A DNA stretch of 64,000 bases from Sodalinema lacuna_A (GCA_900149785.2 FSSI02000011.1:43753-107752), one strand, 5' to 3'; counted from the first letter of the stretch, positions 50,649 to 60,917 are shown. Notes: generated by a model not told the origin, from the sequence alone. Numbers and translations: made by a program.

Positions 50649-53600
50649 CTAAGATTTTGAGCCAACTAACATTCGTTCAATTCGTTGCACGAGTTCTCTT
50701 AGTTTAACAGGTTTAGTGAGATAATCGCTTGCTCCGGCGGCCAAACAGCGATCGCGATCGCCCTGCATGGCTAAGGCCGTGAGGGCTAGTATGGGAACTC
50801 GCTCCAGGTCTGAGTTTTGGCGAATCAGTTGGGTTGCCTCTAACCCATCCATTCCTGGCATTTGAATATCCATCAGAATGATGTCGGGTCGTTCTGAAAT
50901 CGCCAATTTTACCGCCTCGACACCATTTTTGGCAACCAAAAGCTGATAGCCTTTAGCTGTTAGATAACTGGCTAAGGTGTTTAAACTAGCCTCATTATCT
51001 TCTGCCACCAAAATCACAGGAGAGATGTTGTCATTTGAGGTAGACTTTACCGGAGAGGGAGTCGAAGAAGAGGAGCCTGAATCGGAGGCGATCGCCGTCC
51101 GGTAGGGTAAAGTAAAGCTAAAGCAACTCCCCACTCCTACCTCACTGGTTAAGGCAACGTTGCCCTGATGGAGTTCCACAATACGCTTCACCAGAGCCAA
51201 GCCTAAGCCCGTTCCTTCATATTGGCGATTTAAGGCACTGTCAATTTGCACAAAGGGTTGAAAGAGTTTTTGGATATTCTCTGGAGAAATCCCAATGCCT
51301 GTATCTTGGACAGCAAAACAAAGGTCTGATCGTTCTTCACGAGACTGGCTCATGACTTCCGTAACGGTGAGGCGAATTTCTCCGCCCTCTAGGGTAAACT
51401 TAACAGCATTATTAAGAAGGTTGATTAAAACTTGGCGGATTCGTCGTTCATCGAGAATAACTGGTGATAGATGGCACGGAACATCTAAGCATAAATGAAT
51501 GCTTTTTTTAAACGCCTGTTGCCGTATGAAGGCTAAGCTGGATTCACAGAGGTAGGAAATGGAAGTTGGGGAGCAGTCTAGCTCAATCTGACCCGATTCA
51601 ATTTTGGCAACATCCAAGATATCATTGATGAGGGCGAGTAAATGGGTTCCACTCCGTTCAACAGTTTCTAACGCCTTTCGTTGTTTGTCGTTAATATCCC
51701 CAAAAACCTCATCTTGCAGGGCTTCCGTCATCCCCAAAATGGCGTTGAGGGGGGTGCGAAGTTCATGACTCATATTGGCGAGAAACTCATCTTTTAAGCG
51801 AGTCGCCCGAATGAGTTGTTCATTGGTATAGGATAACTGTTCTTCGGCTTGTCGGCGTTTCCCATCGAGGCGATAGCCTTCGATGAGGTTACTACAGGTG
51901 ACTAAAAATGGGGCGAGATAATCGATGATATCCTGATTATAGCCTCCCGCTCGGTTGGCAATACCCACGAGTCCCATTAACGTATTGCCTTGAAAAAAGG
52001 GCAGTCCTAAAAAGCTATTCAAGGGTGGATGTCCTGCGGGGGTTCCACCGCGCCGCGAGTCCGTGGTGGGGGAGTTAGAAATTACCGGTTTGCCGGTCAT
52101 TATGACCGCTCCAAACAGAGTATTCATATTCTCGAACTCCATCCCTTGCTGATAATTGTCGTCATAAAATTGGCGTGTCGCGGCATCCCAAGCAACATTG
52201 GTAATGCTATGGGTTCTCAAATAAGGGACTCCACTCATTTTGAAGAGGGTTTCCTCTAGGTAAGCACTGCCATCATCGCGAAAGAGAACTTCACCAATAA
52301 AACCATATTCACTCTGAGTTAATTCCAACAGTTGCGCCAGCAAGTCTTCAAAAATGACGAGACGATTGGTGGCTGTAATAAATTGAGATTGGGCTTGACT
52401 AATGGTTGAGAGGAGCGCGTTACTGCTTTTGAGGGCAATTTCAGCCGTTTTGCGGCCGGTGATGTTAAAACGAACCGCTAAAAATTGCACCGGTTTACCC
52501 TGATGGTCTAAAAACGGCACGATGGTACTATCAACCCAATAGATGGAGCCATCCTTGGCCCGGTTACAGACTTCTCCCCGCCAGACTTTTCCCTGTAAGA
52601 TCGTTGACCATAACTCTTTAAAAAACGATCGAGGATGATATCCTGAGTTCACGAGGCGATGGGTTTGACCGATCAGTTCCTGACGAGGGTAACCCGAAAG
52701 TTGTAAAAATCGATCATTGGCATAGGTGATGACTCCATCGGGATTGGTAATGGCAACGATCGCCGATTCATCGAGAGCTAATTTAAAGGCAGTCAGTTGT
52801 TGCAGGAGTTGTTGATTTTCCTGTTCAGCTTGTTTGAGATCCGTGATATCTTCAGCAATGCCGGCAATGCGATAGGGCTGTCCTTGGTCGTTTAAAATGG
52901 GGAAGGCGCGATCGCGAATCCAGCGAACCTCACCGTTGGGACGCAAAATGCGATATTCTTCGTCATATTGCCCTTGGATTTGTTTAGGAATGGCGGCCAA
53001 AACCCGATCGCGATCGCCCGCGTGCAAACGCTCCGCCCAGACGGCTGGGGTAATAAACAGTTCCTGTATCGGTCGCTGCCAGATGCGCTCATAGGCGGGA
53101 CTAATATAGATGGGTTGGCGGCTATCACAATGAAGAATCCAAAAGACGGCATCTGCGACATCGGCTAATTGTCGGAACTTTTCTTCACTTTCTCGCAGGG
53201 CCTCTTCTGTGCGTTTACGCTCCGTAATATCTCGACAGACGCAAATCAATAAGCCTTCATCGATTTGAGAGAGGGATAATTCTAAGGGAAAAGACCGACC
53301 ATCTTTGCCTAGGGCTGTTGATTCCCCTTGCCAGGTTCCCTGACAGTCCAATTGGGGGAAAATTTCAGCATCAGCGCGAGGAATTTCCTCAGAGGTAAAT
53401 AAGCGTTGCCAGGATTGGCCAATGAGTTCTGAGGGGGAATCATAGCCAAAAATCTGACAATGGGCGCTATTTAAATAGATGTAGTGATGATCCTGAAGAA
53501 TAGCAATGCCATCGATCGCCGTTTCCATGGCCACCAGTTGCCGCTTGAGGATGGTTTCATTGTGTTTGCGATCGCTAATATCCACCACCACACAGACACA

Positions 53601-54803
53601 ACTGCCATCATTTAAGGACAAGAGCGCCACCCCGATTAACACCCACACGGCATGGCCATCCCGGTGCAGATAGACTTTTTCCCAAGGCTGAACGCTCCCC
53701 GACTCTTGTAACATCTCCATCGCCTTGAGATCTAAATCTCGGTACTCCGGGGGAGTGATCTCAGCCCAGTTTAAGCGTCCCTGCTCCAAATCAGCTCGGG
53801 AATAGCCCAACATCTGTAAAAAGTGATCGTTGGCGTCGCTAATTTGACCGCTAAAGTCAGTAAACATCATGCCAACCACGTTCGCCTCGAACACGCGACG
53901 GAAGCGGGTTTCACTTTCTTGTAAGCGGATTTCGGCTTCTTTGCGCTCGGTAATATCAAAATTGATGCCAATGAGACTTTCCGGCTCCCCTTGAGCATCA
54001 CGAATCAGGGTTCCCGAGGCTTTGAGGTAACGCACAGTTCCATCTCGGTGCAGAATCCGCAATTCGCGATTATAGTCAAGCTCTCCAGACATAACCTGTT
54101 GGCCGAGACATTCAATCTCGGGGCGATCGTCGGGGTGGAGTCGATCGAGCCACATCTCATAGGATAGGGGACCGGCTAAGGGAGACAATCCGTAGAGCGG
54201 ATACATACGTTCATCCCAGATCATCCGTCCTTCCTGGAGATGCAACTCCCAGCAGCCGATCGCACTGGAGTCGAGAGCAAGGTTTAAACGTTGGGAGAGC
54301 TGGTCTAATTCATGGCTTTGCTGTTGCTGCAATTGCTCGATCGCAAGGTTGGTTTGTTGATAACAAAGGGCTTTCAGCAAACTCTCATGGGTGATCAGGC
54401 CCCCGAAGCGATCGCCTTCATCGAGCAGTAGCACCGCTTGCTTTTGCTCCTGGTGCAGCCGTTGGCAGAGACTCCAGAGATCTAGTAACTCTGATTCTGG
54501 TAACCGTAAAGGCTGCTGCGTGATCAACTGCCACAGTGGTGTGTCGTTCTCTCGTTCTTGCAGAATCGCTTCGAGGAAATCCCCTTTTGTCAGGACTCCC
54601 AGGGGGCGATCGTCATCTAATATGACCCAAACGTCTGACCCAGAGTCTGAGGCATTTGTTGCCTCGTGCAAAGGCAAGTCCTCCAATGTGGGATCGGGCT
54701 GGGGGGTCATACCCTTCAGGTGGGTAATCGCCTCTTTAAGAGAGATGTTAGACCTTAAGGTTGGAGGATTTCTAAGGATGGCAGTCCTAAACATAACGTC
54801 CAT
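50649..54803 (-). CDS. Large CBS-PAS-GAF hybrid histidine kinase
   Basis: This 1384-residue protein holds, in order, a CBS-like region (about 1-155), five PAS domains with PAC segments (about 165-790; repeated DITERK motifs), a GAF domain (about 800-975; EFENMNTLFGAVIMTGKPVI), HisKA (ANMSHELRTPLNAILGMTEA), HATPase (INLLNNAVKFTLEGGEI, GTGLGLALVKRIVE) and a C-terminal receiver (ERPDIILMDIQMPGMDG). There is no membrane segment, so it senses cytoplasmic signals. It is closely related to the kinase at 55055-57508 in the core and REC parts. An unexplained 251-bp gap separates it from that gene. Confidence 0.92.
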   Translation of the reverse strand: MDVMFRTAILRNPPTLRSNISLKEAITHLKGMTPQPDPTLEDLPLHEATNASDSGSDVWVILDDDRPLGVLTKGDFLEAILQERENDTPLWQLITQQPLRLPESELLDLWSLCQRLHQEQKQAVLLLDEGDRFGGLITHESLLKALCYQQTNLAIEQLQQQQSHELDQLSQRLNLALDSSAIGCWELHLQEGRMIWDERMYPLYGLSPLAGPLSYEMWLDRLHPDDRPEIECLGQQVMSGELDYNRELRILHRDGTVRYLKASGTLIRDAQGEPESLIGINFDITERKEAEIRLQESETRFRRVFEANVVGMMFTDFSGQISDANDHFLQMLGYSRADLEQGRLNWAEITPPEYRDLDLKAMEMLQESGSVQPWEKVYLHRDGHAVWVLIGVALLSLNDGSCVCVVVDISDRKHNETILKRQLVAMETAIDGIAILQDHHYIYLNSAHCQIFGYDSPSELIGQSWQRLFTSEEIPRADAEIFPQLDCQGTWQGESTALGKDGRSFPLELSLSQIDEGLLICVCRDITERKRTEEALRESEEKFRQLADVADAVFWILHCDSRQPIYISPAYERIWQRPIQELFITPAVWAERLHAGDRDRVLAAIPKQIQGQYDEEYRILRPNGEVRWIRDRAFPILNDQGQPYRIAGIAEDITDLKQAEQENQQLLQQLTAFKLALDESAIVAITNPDGVITYANDRFLQLSGYPRQELIGQTHRLVNSGYHPRSFFKELWSTILQGKVWRGEVCNRAKDGSIYWVDSTIVPFLDHQGKPVQFLAVRFNITGRKTAEIALKSSNALLSTISQAQSQFITATNRLVIFEDLLAQLLELTQSEYGFIGEVLFRDDGSAYLEETLFKMSGVPYLRTHSITNVAWDAATRQFYDDNYQQGMEFENMNTLFGAVIMTGKPVISNSPTTDSRRGGTPAGHPPLNSFLGLPFFQGNTLMGLVGIANRAGGYNQDIIDYLAPFLVTCSNLIEGYRLDGKRRQAEEQLSYTNEQLIRATRLKDEFLANMSHELRTPLNAILGMTEALQDEVFGDINDKQRKALETVERSGTHLLALINDILDVAKIESGQIELDCSPTSISYLCESSLAFIRQQAFKKSIHLCLDVPCHLSPVILDERRIRQVLINLLNNAVKFTLEGGEIRLTVTEVMSQSREERSDLCFAVQDTGIGISPENIQKLFQPFVQIDSALNRQYEGTGLGLALVKRIVELHQGNVALTSEVGVGSCFSFTLPYRTAIASDSGSSSSTPSPVKSTSNDNISPVILVAEDNEASLNTLASYLTAKGYQLLVAKNGVEAVKLAISERPDIILMDIQMPGMDGLEATQLIRQNSDLERVPILALTALAMQGDRDRCLAAGASDYLTKPVKLRELVQRIERMLVGSKS

Positions 54804-55054
54804 GAGATACCTTTTTTTCTCTTAAAACTGGAGTTGGATCTCACGCTGTCCCCAACCAGGGCTATTATAGCCAATTTTTAGGGCGCTTTCTCTCGAAATG
54901 CACCTAGTCTTAGCACTAGGATCAACGAAGATGCACGACTTTAGAGTTCAGCACAGGTCGGGAAGTGGCTCTAGGTCTACGATTGCGTATTTTCCGAGTT
55001 CTTCTATCAGCAAAGATGAGCGAGTCTACGTAATTTCAACGAGTGAGCATCTCC

Positions 55055-57508
55055 TTAAACCTGGATATTCGACCGTTCTAAGAGTGCCTCAATCCGGGCC
55101 ACCAAATGTTTCAACTTGACTGGTTTACTGAGATACTCATCAGCTCCAGCTTGCAAACATCGCTGCTCATCGGACTCTAGGGCCATAGCAGTCAGGGCAA
55201 TGATGGGAATATCCGATCCCCAGGACTGTTGACGAATCCGCAGCATCGCCTCTAAACCATCCATCCCCGGCATCTGAACATCCATAATAATCAAATTCGG
55301 CTGTTGCGCTTGGGCCTGCTCAATCGCTTCAGCGCCATCTTTAGCCAGTCGTAATTGATAGCCTTTCGCGCTCAAATAACTAGAAATGGTCTGGATATTA
55401 GCCGGATTATCCTCCGCTAATAAAATTAAGGGGGATGACTCCAAGTCTGAGGCGCTCAGGGAATCGTCTGACGTATCAGGAGGGGTTAGACTGAGAGACC
55501 AACTGGCGGTTTTCATGGGGAGCGTGATGCTGAAACAACTCCCCACCCCAACTTGGCTGGTCACCCCCACCTCACCGCCGTGCAGTTCCACTAGGCGCTT
55601 AACGAGGGACAGGCCCAGTCCCGTTCCCTCAAATTGCCGGTTTAAGGCGCTGTCGATTTGTACGAAGGGTTGAAAGAGTTTGGGGAGATGTTCTGCGGCG
55701 ATGCCAATTCCGGTATCTTGGACAGACCAGCGCACCGCCGTCACTGAGGCGGTCAAGGAGGGGGACGATGTATGGTTTAGGGGTTCGACTTTCAGGGTAA
55801 TTTCCCCTCCCTCTGGGGTGAATTTAACGGCATTATTGAGTAAGTTAATCAGAACTTGACGCATTCGTCGCTCATCGAGGAGCATTCGGGGGACGATGGG
55901 GGAGAGGTCAAGCTGAATGTTAATGTCTTTGCTTAAGGCCTGTTGTTTAACAAAGCTAACACTGGCTTCACACAGGGACGCGATCGCCGTGGCTGAGAGA
56001 TTGAGTTCAATTTGACCGGATTCAATTTTGGCGACATCTAAAATATCGTTAATTAAGGCCAACAGATGGCCGCCACTACTTTCAATGGTTTGCAGTGCAT
56101 GGCGTTGAGCGTCGCTGACGGTACCAAAGACCTCTTCTTGGAGAGCTTCAGTCATGCCTAAAATGGCATTGAGGGGGGTGCGTAGTTCATGACTCATGCT
56201 GGCCAGAAATTCGTCTTTGAGCCGTGTGGCCCGTAGTAGTTGTTCGTTACTCTCTTTGAGGGCTAATTCTGAGCGTTTGCGATCGGTGATATCTAAGTTA
56301 ATCCCCACGAGACTGACTGGCTCTCCCACGTCATCCCGTCGCACCCGAGCCGAGCTTTTTAGGGTGCGAACGGCCCCATCTTCTCGACAAATTCTAAATT
56401 CTAAATGAGAATCTTCATCGGTGCGTAACATCTGTTCAACGGTCTGTTCAACACGGGGGCGATCGTCAGGATGTACTAATGACAACCACCTAGGGTAATC
56501 GAGGGCTGTTCCTGGCGCGACACCATAGATGTCATAGATGCGCTGATCCCAGACTAAGGAACCATCTTTGAAACTCGCTTCCCAACAGCCAATGGAGCCA
56601 GATTCGAGGGCCATGGTTAAGCGATCAGACAACTCTTGCAATTGAGCCTCTCGTTTTCTTAACTGTTTGGTGCGTTTGTTGACTGTTTTTTCTAGGTTTT
56701 GATTGAGGCGACGCAGTTGTTCTTGACTGCGTTGGCGTTCCCGTAATGCGGCTTGGCGATCGCGAATATCACGAATCATCAACAGCACTTCCTCGGGACT
56801 GTTTTTAATCACCCGCACCTCTTCTTCAATCACCACTGAATTTAAGGTAAAGCTTTGTTCAAAAACTTGTAACTCTCCCGTTTGTAAGGCTGTTTTGATG
56901 ACCTGGCGAGTCTGTTGCGCTAATTTCGCCGGTAAAACCGCTTCAATCAGCTGTCCTCGCCGACTGAGTGGGTCTACTTCCTGTTTGGCTGTTGGCACAT
57001 CGGCGACAACTGGGCGATAAATCCCATCCGATTTAACCCGAAACATTAAATCCGGAATTGCCGCTAAAATAGCACGATTTCTCGCTTCACTTTTCCAAAG
57101 TGCCTGTTCGGAGGCTCGGCGTTCTACTCGGATTTGTCCCTCACGAATCTCGCGGCGAATTGCCTCACCTAAACGCGTTAGATTGCCCTTCATGATGTAA
57201 TCATTGGCTCCTGCTTTCATCATGCCGACGGCAGATTTTTCGCCAATGGTTCCTGAGACGACAATAAAGGGAATATCTAACTCAAATTCCTGGAGGATTT
57301 TAAGGGCTTCAGGGGCTTCAAACCCCGGTAAATGATAGTCAGAAATAATTAAATCCCAGGCGGATTCTGTTAAGGCTTGACGCAGGTCTTCAGCGGTCTG
57401 AACTTGTTGATAATTAAGTTGAAACCCCTCCCGTTTTAAGGCACGAGTCAGTAAAATAACATCATCATCTGAGTCTTCAATAAAGATAAACTTTAAACCA
57501 TTACTCAT
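55055..57508 (-). CDS. REC-PAS-HisKA-HATPase-REC hybrid kinase
   Basis: This 817-residue protein starts at ATG 57508 with a receiver (KFIFIEDSDDDVILLTRALK; Asp in LIISDYHLPGFE), a PAS-like segment, a coiled coil (about 265-310), a PAS domain (about 310-430; SLVGINLDITDRK), HisKA (ASMSHELRTPLNAILGMTEA), HATPase (NAVKFTPEGGEI, GTGLGLSLVKRL) and a terminal receiver (PNLIIMDVQMPGMDG). It lies 31 bp after the single-domain regulator at 57540-57956, so that regulator and this kinase probably form a two-gene unit. Its kinase-REC half is nearly the same as in the 1384-residue neighbour. Confidence 0.92.
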   Translation of the reverse strand: MSNGLKFIFIEDSDDDVILLTRALKREGFQLNYQQVQTAEDLRQALTESAWDLIISDYHLPGFEAPEALKILQEFELDIPFIVVSGTIGEKSAVGMMKAGANDYIMKGNLTRLGEAIRREIREGQIRVERRASEQALWKSEARNRAILAAIPDLMFRVKSDGIYRPVVADVPTAKQEVDPLSRRGQLIEAVLPAKLAQQTRQVIKTALQTGELQVFEQSFTLNSVVIEEEVRVIKNSPEEVLLMIRDIRDRQAALRERQRSQEQLRRLNQNLEKTVNKRTKQLRKREAQLQELSDRLTMALESGSIGCWEASFKDGSLVWDQRIYDIYGVAPGTALDYPRWLSLVHPDDRPRVEQTVEQMLRTDEDSHLEFRICREDGAVRTLKSSARVRRDDVGEPVSLVGINLDITDRKRSELALKESNEQLLRATRLKDEFLASMSHELRTPLNAILGMTEALQEEVFGTVSDAQRHALQTIESSGGHLLALINDILDVAKIESGQIELNLSATAIASLCEASVSFVKQQALSKDINIQLDLSPIVPRMLLDERRMRQVLINLLNNAVKFTPEGGEITLKVEPLNHTSSPSLTASVTAVRWSVQDTGIGIAAEHLPKLFQPFVQIDSALNRQFEGTGLGLSLVKRLVELHGGEVGVTSQVGVGSCFSITLPMKTASWSLSLTPPDTSDDSLSASDLESSPLILLAEDNPANIQTISSYLSAKGYQLRLAKDGAEAIEQAQAQQPNLIIMDVQMPGMDGLEAMLRIRQQSWGSDIPIIALTAMALESDEQRCLQAGADEYLSKPVKLKHLVARIEALLERSNIQV

Positions 57509-57539
57509 TGTGATCAACCTATAACTAGACAACTCATTG

Positions 57540-57956
57540 CTAAGGAGGGGGATCATTGACCAGAGTCCAATATAAGCCCAGTTGGGACACCGCTTCGACA
57601 AAGTGTTTAAAATCTACCGGTTTCCGCACATAGCTATTGGCACCCGAATCGTAGCTCTCGATAATATCACGATCTTCACTAGATGAGGTTAAAATAACAA
57701 CAGGCAAGGTCTTGGTTGTCGGGTTGGCGCGAATCTGTCGCAGAACTTCAAATCCGTCTAATTTTGGTAATTTTAAATCCAATAATACTACGGTTGGCAA
57801 GGGTTTTAACTCAAAAAGGAGGGTTAAGGCTTCTTCTCCGTTGCGGGCAATCAACACCGAATTGGTAATCTTTGCCTTCCGCAGTGAGCGTAGGGTTAAC
57901 TGCTCATCATCGGGGTTATCTTCAACCAGGAGAATAGGGCGCAGCGACGGAGTCAT
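57540..57956 (-). CDS. Single-domain response regulator (Rcp1/CheY-like)
   Basis: This 138-residue stand-alone receiver shows ILLVEDNPDDEQLTLRSLRK, the phospho-acceptor Asp60 in VVLLDLKLPKLDGFEVL, and Lys in NSYVRKPVDFKHF. The EDNPDD start and the KLPK segment are typical of the Rcp1 group that partners phytochrome-type kinases. No output domain. It lies between two kinase genes on the same strand and is probably the phosphate carrier between them. Confidence 0.9.
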   Translation of the reverse strand: MTPSLRPILLVEDNPDDEQLTLRSLRKAKITNSVLIARNGEEALTLLFELKPLPTVVLLDLKLPKLDGFEVLRQIRANPTTKTLPVVILTSSSEDRDIIESYDSGANSYVRKPVDFKHFVEAVSQLGLYWTLVNDPPP

Positions 57957-57988
57957 AACTCGATTTTTGTCTCTTATAAGTTCGTAGG

Positions 57989-58040
57989 TTTTAAGTGCGA
58001 GTTTTAAGTGCGAGTTTTAAGTGTGGGTTTTAAGTGCGAG
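57989..58040. repeat. Four 13-bp tandem repeats upstream of the single-domain regulator
   Basis: The unit TTTTAAGTGCGAG is repeated four times, the third with two changes, followed by a partial copy. It fills much of the 129-bp gap between the kinase at 58086-60032 and the regulator at 57540-57956. Confidence 0.92.
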
Positions 58041-58085
58041 TTTTAACTGTAGGGCGACTTAATTAAAAACAGATGACAGGAACTA

Positions 58086-60032
58086 TCAAGGGATGATAAA
58101 ATAAAAAGTTGCCCCTTGCCCCACTTTTCCATTTGCCCAAATCAGTCCTCCATGACGTTGAACAATACGGTGAACGGTCGCTAGACCGATACCTGTCCCG
58201 GGAAATTCCTGGGTATCGTGGAGACGTTGGAAGACTCCGAAGAGCATTTTACTGTACTTCATATCAAAGCCCACTCCATTATCGCGCACAAAATAAACGG
58301 GTGCATTGAGGAGGGACGGGTTGAGGGTTTCTGCTGCGATATCGAGAGAAGACTCTTGCCAGAACTCCGGGTTGTTTTTTAAGATGTCCTGGAGTGAGGA
58401 CTGTCGGCCGACCTCAATTTGCGGCTGAGGCTGATGATGGGTGAATTTCCAGGCGTTTTCTAGGAGATTGGTTAACATCATCTCTATCAAGGAGGGGTCG
58501 CCGTTGAGAGTCAACTCGGGTGCAATCTGTAGCTTGACGGGTTCGCCTGGATAGGCCTCTTGAAGTTGGCGGGCGATCGCCCCGGCCAACTCCGACAAAT
58601 TCACTGTTTGTGGTTCAATGGTGACACGGGAGACGCGAGATAGACGCAAGAGATCATCAATCAGCTGACTCATGCGGCTGACATTGCGGCGAATACGCTC
58701 AAAGTAATCCTGCGCCTCTGCATCGAGGTGTTCGCCGTAGTCTTCGACGAGGGCCTGACTGAAGCCGTCAATGGCCCGCAAGGGGGCGCGTAAGTCATGG
58801 GAGACGGAGTAGGCGAAGGCTTCGAGTTCTCGATTGGAGGCTTCGAGTTGAGCGGTGGTTTTGAGTAGATGCAGTTCTTGCTGTTTGCGATCGCTGATAT
58901 CTAAAATGGTCCCCATAATGCTGACGACTTGACCGTTTTCATTCAACCCCGGTTCTCCCCGGGCCTGAATATAGGAGAGATGGCCATCCTCATGGAGAAC
59001 CCGACATTCTAAATCATAGGCTTCTCCCTTCTGGAGTGCCCGTTTAACGACGCGATCATGTTCGGGGCGATCGTCGGGGTGATAGATTTGCAAGAGTTTG
59101 TCATAGTCTGGCGGACTGAGGGTGATATCCTGACCTAAAATACGAAAGACTTCCTCAGACCAGGTAATTTCCCCTGTGGCCACGTCAAATTCCCAACTCC
59201 CGAGATGGGCGATGCGTTGCGCGGCTTGTAGGTGAAGTTGCCATTTTTTCAACTCCCATTCTAGGTGTTTACGAGAGGTGATATCCTGGGCGTTGGCGTA
59301 GATGAACTCACCATAGGGTTGAGCGTACCACTCGACCTGGCGATAGTTCCCTTGTCGATCACGATAGCGATTGACAAATCCCTCAATGGTTTCTCCTCGG
59401 TTGAGTTGGTTCATGGCGGTGAGGGTGGCCGGGTGATCTTCGGGATGCACGAAGTTGAGGATGGGTTGACCGATTAGGGTGCGGCGGGGATATCCGAGAA
59501 CCTTCTCCCAGGCGGGATTGACGCGATAAAACCGCCCTTGACGATCCACGATGGTGAGGAGGTTTAAGGAGGTTTCAAAGAACGGCTGTAGGTTATCGCA
59601 GATGTCTGAGTAGGGGACGGATTCGGGGTGGAGGAGCGATCGCAGTCCCTGTCGACTCAGCAAGCCACAAATCTGTTGGCCCTCGTCGAGTAGCAGCAAA
59701 TAGGGAACCTCATGCTCGCTAAAGAGCTGTTGCACCTGTTCGATATCCTGAGGGTAGCATTCTTGTAAGCAGACAATGGGAACGAGATGCTTGGGATCAA
59801 GGGGCTGCTCTAAGGAGGGGGTTGCCGCTAGTTGTGCGACAATACAATCGGGGGTCAATAGACCCAGAGGTCGGCGTTCTGGACGTTGATTCATCACCAC
59901 CAGGACTGGGCCATCTCCCTTGATGGTCTGGGATTTCTCCATCAGGGCGATCGCCTCGGCGATGGGCGTATGAGGTAAGATCTTGACTGGATCTCGTAAG
60001 ATGGCAGACGTTAACATTTTATGGGTAATCAT
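58086..60032 (-). CDS. CBS-PAS-PAS histidine kinase
   Basis: This 648-residue soluble sensor kinase has an N-terminal CBS pair (about 1-135: MLTSAILRDPVKILPHTPIA, EHEVPYLLLLDEGQQICGLL) and two PAS domains (about 145-265 and 270-395). HisKA follows with the H-box SVSHDLRAPLRAIDGFSQAL, as in cyanobacterial phytochrome-type kinases, then HATPase (NLLENAWKFTHHQ, DNGVGFDM, GTGIGLATVHRIV). No chromophore GAF domain is present. It stands first in the minus-strand signalling run; the adjacent Rcp1-like regulator is the natural phosphate acceptor. Confidence 0.91.
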   Translation of the reverse strand: MITHKMLTSAILRDPVKILPHTPIAEAIALMEKSQTIKGDGPVLVVMNQRPERRPLGLLTPDCIVAQLAATPSLEQPLDPKHLVPIVCLQECYPQDIEQVQQLFSEHEVPYLLLLDEGQQICGLLSRQGLRSLLHPESVPYSDICDNLQPFFETSLNLLTIVDRQGRFYRVNPAWEKVLGYPRRTLIGQPILNFVHPEDHPATLTAMNQLNRGETIEGFVNRYRDRQGNYRQVEWYAQPYGEFIYANAQDITSRKHLEWELKKWQLHLQAAQRIAHLGSWEFDVATGEITWSEEVFRILGQDITLSPPDYDKLLQIYHPDDRPEHDRVVKRALQKGEAYDLECRVLHEDGHLSYIQARGEPGLNENGQVVSIMGTILDISDRKQQELHLLKTTAQLEASNRELEAFAYSVSHDLRAPLRAIDGFSQALVEDYGEHLDAEAQDYFERIRRNVSRMSQLIDDLLRLSRVSRVTIEPQTVNLSELAGAIARQLQEAYPGEPVKLQIAPELTLNGDPSLIEMMLTNLLENAWKFTHHQPQPQIEVGRQSSLQDILKNNPEFWQESSLDIAAETLNPSLLNAPVYFVRDNGVGFDMKYSKMLFGVFQRLHDTQEFPGTGIGLATVHRIVQRHGGLIWANGKVGQGATFYFIIP

Positions 60033-60184
60033 TGATGATTCACGACAACGCCTAAGCCGGTATCAATTCAATAGGACAGTGCAACTTGTTCAATAATGAG
60101 GTTTTAAAGACCTATTGAGTGGCGCTATCAGGCTAGATGCAAGTCCTAGTTGTTGTGTCTTTTGTTGAATCTAATTTACCGCAG

Positions 60185-60481
60185 TTAGCCCAATTGATCC
60201 AGGAAAGCAGGCCGCGTTGATTCGTAATCCCCACAGTTAATGGCCGCCTCAGAGGATGCTGTCGTGGGATGAATCGGGCATTTGAGGCGATGGTCGTTGG
60301 TAAAATAGGCACAATTGGCACAGGGAATTTGGTGCATCGTTTTGGCCCGGCGGTGACTACTGCGGATCGCCGCCAGAGAATTTCCTAAAATCATGAATAC
60401 AATCGCCCAAGCACTAATAAAACAAATTGGCACTAAAAATGGCTCAATTGCCTTCATTAAGACATAAAGAACTTGAAACAT
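60185..60481 (-). CDS. Small cysteine-rich membrane protein, unknown function
   Basis: This 98-residue protein (ATG 60481; an upstream ATG at 60568 is possible) has one membrane segment near the N-terminus (IEPFLVPICFISAWAIVFMI) and a C-terminal domain with four cysteines (CANCAYFTNDHRLKCPIHP, then INCGDYE), suggesting metal binding. I recognise the type as a conserved cyanobacterial protein without a name or known role. It stands alone on the minus strand. Confidence 0.7.
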   Translation of the reverse strand: MFQVLYVLMKAIEPFLVPICFISAWAIVFMILGNSLAAIRSSHRRAKTMHQIPCANCAYFTNDHRLKCPIHPTTASSEAAINCGDYESTRPAFLDQLG

Positions 60482-60662
60482 GGTAGGAACGTGAGGTGAG
60501 GAAAATCTGATTTTTCTATTATAGGTCAGTTGTTCGGTTCGTTCTAGACTTAGATTGCTCTTAAGCAAGGCTTAACGTTTGAAGTTCTCGGGACTTGGGT
60601 GGGCGATCGCCCGTTTCCCAGGCCCAGGCTGAGATTTGCTAGACTGTCAGCGTAGACATTCG

Positions 60663-60917
60663 ATGTATCCGATGACCTCCACCACCACCGATACTACCCA
60701 TTCCCAGTCTGAGACAATTCTGGAGAAACTGCGAGAGTTACCCGAGACGCAACAGCAACAAGTTTTAGACTACATCGAGTTTCTAGCCCAGAAATATCCG
60801 AAACCGCAACCGCGATCGAAAAAACCCCGTGTCGCCGGCCTACATCGGGGAAAAGTTTGGATATCGGATGATTTCAACGATCCTCTTCCCCCTGAATATT
60901 GGAGTGGACAAGGATGA
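60663..60917 (+). CDS. DUF2281-type antitoxin
   Basis: This 84-residue protein reads ETILEKLRELPETQQQQVLD followed by YIEFLAQKYPK, the DUF2281 antitoxin signature, with a C-terminal tail (WISDDFNDPLPPEYWSGQG) of the type that occupies the PIN toxin active site. ATG 60663 or 60672 is the start. Its TGA stop overlaps the toxin ATG by 4 bp. Confidence 0.85.
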   Translation: MYPMTSTTTDTTHSQSETILEKLRELPETQQQQVLDYIEFLAQKYPKPQPRSKKPRVAGLHRGKVWISDDFNDPLPPEYWSGQG

